DNA from: Pythium myriotylum
Lineage: Eukaryota; Oomycota; Peronosporomycetes; Pythiales; Pythiaceae
Assembly: GCA_023091665.1 (NCBI GenBank)
Contig: JALJCQ010000039.1
Span: 186,001 to 250,000, forward strand
DNA: 64,000 nucleotides
Direction: 5' to 3'
A program made the position numbers and the translations under genes. Each line of letters begins with the position of its first letter. The stretch's first letter is position 1. Below, piece by piece: positions 41,285 to 53,248 of this stretch. The notes below the pieces were generated by a model. The model was given only the letters and a program-made list of their open reading frames with translations, had not been told where the DNA came from and made no database searches.

Positions 41285-43083
41285 GGAAGGAGTCAAACGA
41301 CACAAGTTGAGTTGGAGTATCCTGCATGACTGCAGCCACATACATGAGAAGTTCCGAGAGTGACGCTCACCGCTCAACATCAGTGTCATCAGCAGATCGG
41401 CGCATGTGTTGCCGGGTTTTTACGATTACTAGCTCAGCCATAAAGGGCCGCGCTCTGATCCGTACTTGCGATCTGTCCAAGTGGGTTTCGAGATGACAGT
41501 GATCGGAGACAGGGAAGAACGAAGTAATCAAGCTCGAATGATGGGAAGAACTCGAGTGGTTATGATCTCTTGTGAGAATGAAGACCAGAACCGAAACCAA
41601 CGAGGTGGCAAGTATTTGAATCAAGTTGAGTTGTGGAAGACATTGGAGCTAGTGCTTCAGATAATGCGTGAATGCAAGCGAACGAAGAGAATCAAACGAC
41701 GTTGTTGATCATCACGCCATACACTGAGCAGCGTGTCCGACTCCAGGTAGTCTTAGACGACGCTCGCCGACGATAGAGCCCCCTTTCTCGAGATTGATGT
41801 GGTTACAATTGACTCCTGTCAAGGCCGGGAAGCCGACATAGCCATCGTATCAATGGCGCGAGTTGGCGGACTGGGTTTCCTCGCAGAAAAGAAGGCAAGA
41901 ACTCTAGTGGCCTTGACTAGAGCCAAAGATTATCTGTTTGTGTTGGCTCACCGGGCGACGTTCAAGGCTGATACTTACTGGGACTTCCTCTACATGAGCG
42001 CAGTCGAGTTGCAGATACCCCAGATTGACGACACGACTACTACAGACGACGCCAAGAGGAAGATGAGGTATCGCCGCCTTCACACGCGTTTGTGCTCACC
42101 GTCGTCTGCGGGTTCGCAAAGGGCGGATGACGTGTAGTGGCTGGCGATTTCCCGGGTACGAGTGGTAGCAAGACTCATCACGATTTCGGCGACGGCTCCA
42201 GCCGCCGAGCCCGGAAGTATCAAGTACATCGTCGGTGAAGATCCAGCTTTGACAGTGGTTGCGATCACTGTCATCGGAAGTTGTTCAAGAATCGGGTCTT
42301 TGGCAGTGGTTATGATCACTGTCATTTCAAGTAGCGCTTCGGCGATCGGCCCAAGAATTAGCTAAGTTCATTTTATTCTAGTGCAGTCTACTGCAGTACA
42401 TATTTTAGGACAGAAACCTCTAGGATAGGGACCTCCTTTGAATAGTGACATTATCATCGGTAGTGACCAGTTGGCCACTACCGGAAGGGTCGATAGTGAC
42501 ATCGCGACCCTTCACCAAAAGATCTCAAGGAAGGACCCCCTAGGCGACTTTTCAGGAAAACACAGAGTAGGAAAAACGATAAGTAAAAAACTCCCCAATT
42601 TGCCAAGTCAAGCTCAAGTGAATCGATAGCGATCTCCCTCTTCACCTCAGGGAAGTCGGCCGGCTTCAACAAGTCCGGTCCGAGGTGAAGAGACATCCAA
42701 GTGTGGGAAGGGCGCTTCGTTCAGTCCAACTCCGCTGGTTGTGATCACTGTCAACCAATCAAGACCCCGTTTGTATCGAAAGGCTCCCGTTTGCGATCAC
42801 TGTCAACCACCCAGACTACACGGGTGTTGCAGTGTTGAGTGGACGTGGAGAGGACTCGGTGCTGAAGATCGTTGCTGCTGCGATTGCTTGCCCGTGGACT
42901 GTGTGAGGCAGTCATACGTGGTGGGTTCCAAGCTCTAACTCTTGCTTCAAAGAGTTCTGAGATTCACAAGTCCGGTTTGGAACAAGTCCAAGCAAGTTCC
43001 CTAAAGTCTGCGAAGGCGGTGGGAAGTGTCAAGTCCAGCACATACGCCAGTAAGCTGCGAATTTTGACCCTACTACACGTCAT
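41285..43083 (+). repeat. Direct repeat of nested element, left copy
   Basis: About 1.8 kb, nearly identical to 50326-52124 (a one-base change near 41558 and a small indel near 41692 were seen). It ends ACACGTCA, followed after two bases by TGGTGCGTATGCC, a primer-binding-site-like start, which is what one expects of an LTR. It carries the end of a helicase relic (41799-42137) and four GATCACTGTCA words. The left boundary lacks the expected TG. Confidence 0.75.
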
Positions 43084-43086
43084 CTG

Positions 43087-45330
43087 GTGCGTATGCCAGG
43101 AGCAGAGTCAGAAGCCGAACCCAAGACAAGCACGATGGCATCAACACAACAAGAGACTAAGTCGGAAGCGCCGGTGTTCAACCTTCCGTTCCAACCCGTG
43201 GGAGGACGGTTGGACACCAACAAGATCTACAGGTTCTCGGAAGCTGTGTCGATCCGAGAAACATTCATCCGGATGATTACGACTCATTCAGCAGATCCGA
43301 CCAGCTGGTTCTCCGCCTATCGGATCCAGAAAAAGTCATGGGCCAATGCAAACATCTCAGTGCTTGACCGTGAGAAGTTGCTCTCCATGCACTTCGAGAC
43401 CTATGATCAGGTCATCGAGTTTATGGAACGAGTATTCAAGGCGATGGGATACGAGATAATTCGCCGTGATACCTTTGGGTTGATTAAGACAGTACCTCCG
43501 GAAGCCCTGCTAGCAGATGCCGACTATATGACGTCATTGCTCGTTTCGGAGTATGAATGGGAGTGTTCGCTCAAGTATTATCAGACTAATGGCGCAGAGT
43601 TCGGTCCAGCGGTATACAAGATCATGGAGGATGCTATGTTTACCCCGCGACCGCACGCCAAACAAGTGCAGAAGGTCACTCAAGAGACGGTAGATGCAGC
43701 TCAAGGAGATTCAATTATGAACACCGTCGAAGCCAGCCTCAAGAAGACTAAAGACCGCGTTCAGGCTCTACCCGTACAGAAGACCCTCGATCTCGACGGA
43801 CTCTCCAGTCAGGACTCGACTCCCAACACCAAGAAGAAGGCGAAACCAGAGGGTGACCCATGGGCCATATTAGATGAGGAAGATGCTGAAGTCGGTGCGA
43901 CCGCGATGCTCCGAATGGCTGAAGAAGGACAGCTAAGCGTGAAAGACGCAGTTTGTGCGCTGAAGGCGCTGAGCTATGACGACCCTGTGGCGCGCGCTCT
44001 TCTCAAGCTTGCGCTCAATAGCGACATCGGCCCCGAGTTTGCCATGGAAGCGTTAGACGCATTGAAGACCATGGATATGTCCGAGGTAGAAGCCGCGGTG
44101 GACGAAGTCAAGTCGACGGTTCAAAAGAAAACCAAAGTAAAGGTTAAGAATTCGGCAGTCGCGGCGAAGGGACCTAAGGTTGCGGGAAAATCCAGTCGGA
44201 AAACCTCGAGGAAGGAAGCTCGAGGCAGGGATACCGATACCGACGGTTCGGCGGCCGAAGAGAGTACCTCGGAGAAGCGAAAGCACGTCAAAAGCAAGAA
44301 GTCGGTGCGCGTGGTGCAAGATATCCTCTCTTCCGACTCGTCCGACAGTGAAGGTGACGGGGATGAGTGGGGCGATAAGGGATTGCTCGCTCAAGACCTT
44401 CCGTTCGCGACCAAGTCTACTGAAAGATCTACGATGGCCGTCATCCAGAATGTACAACTCCGCATGTTCGACGGTCGCAAAAGAAGTGTGGAGGAAGCCG
44501 TTCGCTGGCTTGCCAACTTTACATACGCAGCCAATTTGTACAATTGGACCAAGGAGCAGCGACTCGAAGCATTTGTCAATAACCTAGGTGGTGCTGTCCG
44601 ATTTTGGTGGAAGCAATTACCAAAGGAGGTGAGAAGAAGCTGGACCAAGACGCTCAAGCATTTCCATAAGCGCTACTGTCGAGATGCACTCTCCGTTCAA
44701 CGGTCCTACTTCAAGATGTTTCAGCGCCAAGATGAGAAGCCCGTTGATTATTTATACCGTCTCAATGCAGCCGCTCTGAAAGCCGGTGTCGACTATGAAG
44801 ACGACCCGAAGGATTTGAGCGAACATCTCGAGTTGTTCTTCGATTCGGTTCTCGAGAAGACGCTGCCCATACAGCTCCGCTACAGTCACTTCGAGAATAT
44901 GCAAGAGTTGGAGAGAGTGCTAATCCAGCACGAGGCCATAATGGCTGGAAACGCGAAAAAAAAACTCCACAACAGCTAGGGCAACAATCGGAGAAGCCTC
45001 GAGTAAATGTCGTCGAAGGGCCAACTCTAGCGGCTCCGGCGACTCGACGACACGCTCAGGTCGAAGAGCGTCAACCCCATCCACCAGCAGCACCCTCCAG
45101 ACAAAGCGTCCCCACGAACGATAATCGTCAGCTTGCCGCATGTGAAGTTTGTGGTCGTCGGGGTCATAACACTGAAGCGTGTTGGAAGAACGCTGTTTGC
45201 GATCACTGTCATCGCGCTGGGCACACAGCAAAAGTTTGTCACTCACTCTTCGACAGCTTGTTCAAGCTTCGCGAACAAGTGCGTAGGGGCAATATGACAG
45301 CAGAGCAGTTGTTTGAGCAGTTAACCTAGC
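43087..45330 (+). CDS. Nested-element Gag-like protein with -1 shifted zinc knuckles
   Basis: The first frame runs 43087-44979. The likely ATG is at 43138 (MASTQQETKSEAPVFN), since the earlier start lies in leader sequence. A long N-terminal region has no name; a Lys-rich acidic middle is followed by a retrotransposon gag domain (about residues 460-620, FWWKQLPKEVRRSWTKTLKHFHKRYCRD). The frame stops at 44977 just after a run of nine A (44956-44964). In the -1 frame translation continues to 45330 and encodes two CCHC knuckles, CEVCGRRGHNTEAC and CDHCHRAGHTAKVC. Either programmed -1 slippage at the A run or a one-base deletion separates them. No protease, RT or integrase follows. Confidence 0.75.
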
Positions 45331-48300
45331 TCGCTCTCAGCTATCTAGCAAGCCAGACGAAGAAAGGATGAGTGCTGGAGGGGTTATGTGTTTGCATGCT
45401 GACGCGCGAGGTGAAGTCGTGTTGATGTCGACCTTGCATAAGGAAATGAGCTGTGGGTGATACAGGAAGAAAATATGATTGATGTGCTCAACGAAAACGG
45501 AAATGAGAAAGAAGAGGCTCGAGCCGCTGCGTGTTTGTATGCATCGGTGCGAAGACGTGTGTGGAAGGAAGGCGTACAAGTTTATTAGGAGGTCGTTCTG
45601 GTCAAGGTAGACCAAGGTGGGAAAGTGGCTAGATGTACAAGACGAGACATGTCAGGTGTGAAAGTGTCCTCGAGGATGTCAAGCCTCAGACTGCTCGGGA
45701 GTTTCGACATTCGATGACTGTCTCGTTGAATAGTGAGTCAAAGGGCGGAACCTTTTGTTTCCAATCACTGTTATCGAGGATTGATTCAGATAAGCGAAGA
45801 AGAGACGGTGACCTCGTATACCCGATCACTGTCACCCGAGATTGGGCACACTGAGTGAATGAAGAAGCAAGAAAGACAATATCGTATATGAAGTCGAAAG
45901 GCGCTGTCTAGAAGGCGCAAAACATAGAATCCGTTGCTCATGGTGACAGCAACCGCGGCGACGCCGTGAGGAACATCCCACGTCAAGGACTGTTTAGAAG
46001 GTGTTGACATGGTAGAAGGCAAGGTGGACAGGATTGAATGCCAAGGAGCTAGGATCTCACCCGCGGACTGTTCACTCAAGAGAACATTTATATGCAGTCA
46101 GCATCGCGCCGTGACGTGGAAGCCCCACCCGGACTGCGAATGCTATTGTGACAGAGGCCCACGAAGCGCGCCGTGGAACTCCCCCATAGTTACGGCGAGA
46201 AGCTGACAAGAAACCAGCTAGTGAAGGACGCCCCATAGTTAAGGCGAGAAGCTACCAGAATTATCCAGTGAAGAATGCCCCCAGAGAAGGGTGTGAAGCT
46301 GCAGATGTACCCGCGAAGAACGATCACGAGAAGCGGAAGAGAGAACCGAATTGTAAAAGGAAGGATCAAGAGTCGAGTGGGAGAGCATGCTACAGACTGC
46401 ACTTCCTACCACTGTTCAGGACGGACGATGAGAAACTCGAACAGCAAGATTTTTGCGTCTAGTGGAGGAGAGGACGCGCTTCAGTGACACGGAGGATGTG
46501 AAGTTCAATACTGTACAGGAAACTCACCGGAGTATGACAGAATAGCTGGCAATACGCTGGCATAGTCAGCAAAGATGTGCTGATGAAATTGGCGAGGAAT
46601 ATGAAGAACTCCACGAAATAAAGTTGTTCACAAGGCGAAGACGGCTGTGAATGAAATTGTTGACAAGGCCGGCGCTGCTAAACATCCACATAGGGAAAGA
46701 GCAGCAATGACCCAAATAAATCTCCTGGAAACCCTCGTGCAGGAGGTTATCAACGCCCAGGTTAGGGATCCAGTCCGGTGATGCGTACGATCACTGTCAC
46801 TGCCAAAATGAGGGTGTGAGTTCGAGATTGGAGTCTTTGATAGTGATTCCGATCGCTGTCGTTTCACGTCTGAACCCGAGTGAATGAACAAGGAAAGCGG
46901 TTGCAAATGACGATAAAGTGCACAAAGCGTGGGCAAGGTCTCAAGGTGTGAGGATACTGACGGTACTCGCGTATGAGTCAACGGGTGTGCCAATATGACC
47001 CACGAGTATGGTTATACAGTGCAAGACAATGGAAGATGACGGTGTCTACCAGATCAAATACAAATGTGATTGACCAAGATGCTCATGCTTGGTCAGCAGT
47101 GTTTGAGAAGTGGACGAAGCGACTGAGCCCCAACAGGAAGGATTTGATGCCGAAGGCGAAAACGCCGCCAGTGATGAGAAGCAAGTTTAATCTTGACTGT
47201 GAGGAGTGAGTTGAGTACGAATGAGCGAATGCAAGGCAACAATGCTCGACGGAATGATTCAAGTTGCTATCTTTCCGAGTTGGTGTGAAAAAAAAAAATG
47301 GTGCTTTTGATTGCAAGTTATTGCGATAAACCGAATTCGATCATGGCTACAGTTTCTCAGTCACGTTGGGTACCAGCACTTAAGTACCGACGTCAATCGA
47401 TCTCCAAGAGTTCGAAGCTACGCAGATAAATAGAGGCGCGCCAGACTGACCTTTGGGCGAGGACACGAAGAAAAGCGATGCGCAGCACCGCTCCGCTCGG
47501 GTTGGCGATCGCGCGCGCAGACCGACAGCTTTGACTGAGCCAGCGAAAGAGAAGACGGAGGGTGCGCAAGTTCTCGTGTCGATATCGGCGGTATGGAACT
47601 TGTGGAATTACCAACTGATATTGCTGGGCGTGATGGTTCGAAATAAGTTCGAAGAACGCGGTCGAAGGGCGCGGTCAAGGTGAAAACCTAGAAGCTCTTC
47701 GCTGTTGACATTGTGAACGATCACTGTCATAGTGCTGGCGTTGTTCGATCTAAGTTCGAAGAACACCACCGAAGGATGTGGCGAAGATCCTGATGTGAGG
47801 GCTCTTCGCTGTGGACTTCGCGCTGTGCATGATCACTGTCATCGTACCCGCCCCAGTTCGATTTAAGTTCGAAGAACACAACCGAAGGATTAGTGAAGCT
47901 CGTGAAGTAGGAGCTCTTCACTGTGGAGTTTATGCTGTGAACGATCACTGTCATGGTGCCAGTGCAGTTCGGTTTAAGTTCGAAGAACACGACCGAAGGG
48001 CGCCACGCTTTTGCGAAGATGGGCTCAGATGAACCCTGAAGCAGCAGGAGTAGATCGGCGAGGAGCGCTGCGCACCCAAGACCTGGCTGTCGGTTCGAGG
48101 CGGTGGAGATGGCGGCGGCGAAGCTAGTGGGGACGGTGGCGAAGCTGGAAGAATGAAACGATTGCTGCGGGCGGAGGAATGTCAAGTATGATTGCTGTAC
48201 AATGTGATTTGAAGGATTACCACTCTGAGATGCTGGAAACGATCACTGGCACTCCTGCCCAGCTAACCGCCGACCGCCAACAGGATGGCACAGTGATGGC

Positions 48301-49463
48301 GGTGAATGAATACCCTACTATCACAGGAACGCTGGCAGAATCACCGACAACGCCGTGGAAGCTCGTACATAATGGTAAGACGCGCGCCAACGCTCGTGAG
48401 GTATTGATGTCGGTTGAGTTTTCGCTTTGATGCGACTTGACCTGTCAATTATTCACCAAGTGAGTTTCCATCGGAAATTCCAAGCTATGAAATGTGTGAA
48501 GCTGTTCCATGTTGGTTGATGAATTCCAGTGTGATAATCAGTGTCTCGAAGGTCAACGAGTAGATTATGGCGCGCGGCAACTTTCGACTGTCGCATGCAA
48601 GAGTTGAAGAATGGATTGGGCAGCATGGATTAGTTGATGCGGCGATCGCGACGGGCGCAATCGATTAATTTGGAGGATTCATGTCAACAGGATGGCATTG
48701 CGTGCTTCTTATGCCTTGTTTATGCACCAAACCAGTTTGCATTGCACATTCTGAGCCAAAATCACGTGATGTTGACACGCTCGCACATGATCTGCCACAG
48801 TCCACGCAAACACACAACGCCGAGCCGTGGGCGTGTCCGATTGAGCATGTTTGTCGTGAAATAAGCGAACAGACTGACTCTGATGCATACAGTGCCAATT
48901 TCAGCGAGCACTGCAGAGAGGAAGATATGTTATCCGTGATACTTATCCAGCGGTGATAAATTCAGAACCTGTCCAGTCACTGTTATCATCTCCGAATAAG
49001 CTTCAGAACTGCAAAGAAGACGCTGAATGAGTAAATTGAAGCGCAAGACGTGTTCGAACTGCTCGCAATCAGCAAGAACCTGGAACGGCGTCCCGAGTTC
49101 CATCCCCAGAAGCAAGTATCGATACAAGCGACGACCAAGGATGTGTGGGACAATGTGACGAGGAAAAGAAGTCGGAGGACACCAGTGCAAGAAGAAGCTG
49201 CTACACACGCAGACACGACGACCGATGAACCCGCAGAAGCTACAAGCGCTGTCGTGGCCACTACGGGACCCTCGGTCTAGACTGCATCAGGTGCTGCTCA
49301 ACCGCATTCTACATTGTACCACAGCCCGTGGAAACTCTTCTCGAACACAATCGCTCTATGGGTGTGAAGCTGAAGCTACTACTTTGGGACAATCACTATC
49401 GATTGTAGAACAATGGAACAATGAGACACTCACCCGGACAGATGACGAATTGATCGATTAGGC
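45331..49463. other. Non-coding body of the nested element
   Basis: Four kilobases without a credible ORF or domain. It holds repeated GATCACTGTCA words (45824, 46789, 47719, 47831, 47943, with variants near 45763, 46851 and 48241) and a 112-bp tandem repeat. It may be degenerate pol or never-coding filler, as in large retrotransposon derivatives without pol. Confidence 0.5.
47690..48010 (+). repeat. 112-bp tandem repeat, about 2.7 units
   Basis: GATCACTGTCA words at 47719, 47831 and 47943 are spaced exactly 112 bp apart, each followed by AGTTCGAAGAACAC about 35 bp later. The period is not a multiple of three, so this is not a protein repeat in its present form. Confidence 0.8.
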
Positions 49464-51179
49464 GTGGAAGAAGTAAGATTCCGATCAATATGCGACTCGC
49501 TGCTTTGCTTCCTGTGTCGCTATGACGGTCAGGTAGTTTGGCTGGAAGACCGCACGAGAGGAGAAGAGTTTTCTACTGGCAAGAGAAGGCTACTCATCCA
49601 GGCGGGGCGAGCTGCTGTGGTGGATACCTGCACTGAAATTCCTCTGGTGCCTGAGATGATGCGCCGGGATACTAAACCCGTCCACCGTGACGACAACGAG
49701 CTCCGGTTGATATTGGGTGAGAAGAAATTCCAGCGATTGTATAGTCGCAAGAACGACTTTGATCAAGCTTACACGTTGAACCAAGTAGTGTTGCATCGAG
49801 CCTCGTCCGCTTCCAAGGACCATTCGGGAGTGAGAGAATAAGACTGGATATTAGCATCATCGCCGTTCACACAGAAGCGTTCCCGCGATCAAGAATCTTC
49901 GTTACGTCTGAGACTTAGACCGCTATTGATGAAGACTGGCGGTGAGTGGTGAATGAAGGCCACGTCCCGACCACACGAATTTTGAGGATTGGCGAGATGC
50001 CTAAGGACGTGGGAGCCAAGTACCAGCAATGTTACCTGCAATATTTGCTAGATCAGTTCCAACAGCCCGGGATGACGATGAAGACCTACGAGAGCCAGTT
50101 GTTAGAGCAAGCTATGGCAGTGTTCGGTACGACGTCCACCTCCCGACGCGAAGGCTCGTCAAGTCCCGTATGTGTGTTGCTCATCAACGACGAAGTCGCC
50201 CAGACGGTCGAATGCTCCATGATACGAGCCATGCACCCAACGGCGAGGGGTTTCGTTTCAATTGGAGATCCAGACCAACTACCAGGATGAGTCGAGTTCC
50301 GAGACGAGTTGGCGGAATGGTATGAGGAAGGAGTCAAACGACACAAGTTGAGTTGGAGTATCCTGCATGACTGCAGCCACATACATGAGAAGTTCCGAGA
50401 GTGACGCTCACCGCTCAACATCAGTGTCATCAGCAGATCGGCGCATGTGTTGCCGGGTTTTTACGATTACTAGCTCAGCCATAAAGGGCCGCGCTCTGAT
50501 CCGTACTTGCGATCTGTCCAAGTGGGTTTCGAGATGACAGTGATCGGAGACAGGGAAGAACGAAGTAATCAAGCTCGAATGATGGGAAGAACTCGAGTAG
50601 TTATGATCTCTTGTGAGAATGAAGACCAGAACCGAAACCAACGAGGTGGCAAGTATTTGAATCAAGTTGAGTTGTGGAAGACATTGGAGCTAGTGCTTCA
50701 GATAATGCGTGAATGCAAGCGAACGAAGAGAAGTCAAACGACGTTGTTGATCATCACGCCATACACTGAGCAGCGTGTCCGACTCCAGGTAGTCTTAGAC
50801 GACGCTCGCCGACGATAGAGCCCCCTTTCTCGAGATTGATGTGGTTACAATTGACTCCTGTCAAGGCCGGGAAGCCGACATAGCCATCGTATCAATGGCG
50901 CGAGTTGGCGGACTGGGTTTCCTCGCAGAAAAGAAGGCAAGAACTCTAGTGGCCTTGACTAGAGCCAAAGATTATCTGTTTGTGTTGGCTCACCGGGCGA
51001 CGTTCAAGGCTGATACTTACTGGGACTTCCTCTACATGAGCGCAGTCGAGTTGCAGATACCCCAGATTGACGACACGACTACTACAGACGACGCCAAGAG
51101 GAAGATGAGGTATCGCCGCCTTCACACGCGTTTGTGCTCACCGTCGTCTGCGGGTTCGCAAAGGGCGGATGACGTGTAG
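49464..51179 (+). pseudogene. Relic of an SF1 (UPF1/DNA2-like) helicase
   Basis: Broken into short frames. The region 49946-50290 ends with RGFVSIGDPDQLPG, the motif II/III region. 50507-50818 carries a stretch with LLIITPYTEQRVRL (motif IV-like). 50841-51179 carries VTIDSCQGREADIAIVSMAR and LVALTRAKDYLFVL (motifs V and VI). Stops and frameshifts lie between them. The relic runs without a break across the start of the right 1.8-kb direct repeat, so this boundary cuts through the captured gene. The same C-terminal part is present in the left repeat. Confidence 0.7.
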
Positions 51180-52124
51180 TGGCTGGCGATTTCCCGGGTA
51201 CGAGTGGTAGCAAGACTCATCACGATTTCGGCGACGGCTCCAGCCGCCGAGCCCGGAAGTATCAAGTACATCGTCGGTGAAGATCCAGCTTTGACAGTGG
51301 TTGCGATCACTGTCATCGGAAGTTGTTCAAGAATCGGGTCTTTGGCAGTGGTTATGATCACTGTCATTTCAAGTAGCGCTTCGGCGATCGGCCCAAGAAT
51401 TAGCTAAGTTCATTTTATTCTAGTGCAGTCTACTGCAGTACATATTTTAGGACAGAAACCTCTAGGATAGGGACCTCCTTTGAATAGTGACATTATCATC
51501 GGTAGTGACCAGTTGGCCACTACCGGAAGGGTCGATAGTGACATCGCGACCCTTCACCAAAAGATCTCAAGGAAGGACCCCCTAGGCGACTTTTCAGGAA
51601 AACACAGAGTAGGAAAAACGATAAGTAAAAAACTCCCCAATTTGCCAAGTCAAGCTCAAGTGAATCGATAGCGATCTCCCTCTTCACCTCAGGGAAGTCG
51701 GCCGGCTTCAACAAGTCCGGTCCGAGGTGAAGAGACATCCAAGTGTGGGAAGGGCGCTTCGTTCAGTCCAACTCCGCTGGTTGTGATCACTGTCAACCAA
51801 TCAAGACCCCGTTTGTATCGAAAGGCTCCCGTTTGCGATCACTGTCAACCACCCAGACTACACGGGTGTTGCAGTGTTGAGTGGACGTGGAGAGGACTCG
51901 GTGCTGAAGATCGTTGCTGCTGCGATTGCTTGCCCGTGGACTGTGTGAGGCAGTCATACGTGGTGGGTTCCAAGCTCTAACTCTTGCTTCAAAGAGTTCT
52001 GAGATTCACAAGTCCGGTTTGGAACAAGTCCAAGCAAGTTCCCTAAAGTCTGCGAAGGCGGTGGGAAGTGTCAAGTCCAGCACATACGCCAGTAAGCTGC
52101 GAATTTTGACCCTACTACACGTCA
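50326..52124 (+). repeat. Direct repeat of nested element, right copy
   Basis: Partner of 41285-43083. It is preceded by a purine-rich GAGGAAGGAG that could be a polypurine tract, and it ends CGTCA, where the host element's sequence resumes (GTAAGCCGATGG). Confidence 0.75.
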
Positions 52125-52853
52125 GTAAGCCGATGGAAGCCAGGGTGTGACTTCTGGCGCCGAGGATCTCAAGGCTCGATCCTCGGACTCTTGAGTCGCG
52201 TTGGTGATGATCACCTCACGATCATGTCGATCGTGAGGGCTGGGATCTTCCGCGACCTCCCCATCCTCCTTCATCTGCGCGTCAGCCTCGCTGTACGGCG
52301 CCGAGTAGCTGTTCGGCGACCGCTCGGACGACGAGCAGCTGAACAACGGCGATTCTTCGAAAGGACCGCGCGCGGCACGGTCCTCCGACTTGACTTCTTC
52401 CTCGCCGTCGCTCTCGTCGTAATCGACGAGCTCCGACAGCGTCGGTGATCGCTCCGGAGGCGCGGCTCTGCGCGCTGCGGCGATCAACGTCGCAGCGCTC
52501 GCCGGCGCCTTCAATTCTTCGTTGCCGTCGGCCTCGACGTCGCAGCGCATCTCGGCCTCGGCCGACGGGTCTTCAGTCGTCTTGGACGACGGTGGATGAC
52601 CACCGTCGTTATTCGCGGTGTCTTCAAGTAGCTCGGTCGAGGTGACGCCCTCGCCGGCCGTCGAGTTGCCTTCGACCGCTGCGCTGGTACGCGCAGCGGC
52701 ATCCTGCGCGCACTGCCATTCCAGCGCGGTAGTCGGCGGCGCTGATGGTCTTCTTCGCGTCCATTCTTCGAATGGACCGTGACATTGAAGGCGTTGATCG
52801 GTGACGATCAACGCCGCGGCTCGCGACTCGCCGTTGGACCAACTGACCAACAA
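52122..52853 (-). other. Antisense ORF in the tail of the Ty3 element
   Basis: 243 codons, acidic and Ser/Glu-rich (SPTLSELVDYDESDGEEEVKSED). It ends EVTPWLPSAY then stop exactly where the nested insertion begins. It is probably the N-terminal part of the antisense protein whose remainder is at 40327-41169. The short-inverted-repeat signature of the Ty3 element is also present here, which ties it to that element. Confidence 0.45.
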
Positions 52854-52892
52854 GTGCTCCCTGTCGCAAGTCGTTCAATGCGACTTTCGTCT

Positions 52893-52906
52893 TGAGGGGA
52901 GGGTGA
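52893..52906 (+). other. Polypurine tract
   Basis: GAGGGGAGGGTGA immediately before the 3' LTR, the normal site for plus-strand priming. Confidence 0.7.
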
Positions 52907-53243
52907 TGTAACGGGGTGTGCCCGTTACATGGTACGGACCCATGTCAATGGTGTCCGATAGGAACATCGTGAACCCATCTGGTTGCGATGTCTCCTGATT
53001 GGATAATATCCTACGATATCATCCCGATTTCCCACCAATCACGCTAGGGTCTTGTGATTGAGTGGATGGCAGAAATCCGAGGGCGGATCTGCGAGGTTTT
53101 ATATACAAAGAGTAGGTTTTTCTAGGTTTCCTAATCCATAAATTCAGTTTCCCATTTGCCCAACCCAACACAAGTCCCCTGTGTTGCGCGCTTCTTACAC
53201 TGCTCCACAGTGTACGTGACGTAACGAGGTCAGCCTCGTTACA
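52907..53243 (+). repeat. 3' LTR
   Basis: 337 bp, differing from the 5' LTR by about two transitions, followed by the ATGAG target duplication. Confidence 0.92.
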
Positions 53244-53248
53244 ATGAG

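Larger units (their letters stand above)
34687..53243 (+). mobile_element. Ty3/Gypsy chromovirus-type LTR retrotransposon with nested insertion
   Basis: Identical-length 337-bp LTRs (34687-35023 and 52907-53243) begin TGTAACGGGG and end CGTTACA. The flanking 5-bp target duplication is ATGAG (34682-34686 and 53244-53248). The two LTRs differ at about two positions, so the insertion is young. The internal part is gag-pol with a chromodomain, then a foreign insert of about 11 kb (from between 41150 and 41285 to about 52124), then the element's own tail and a purine tract before the 3' LTR. Confidence 0.92.
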
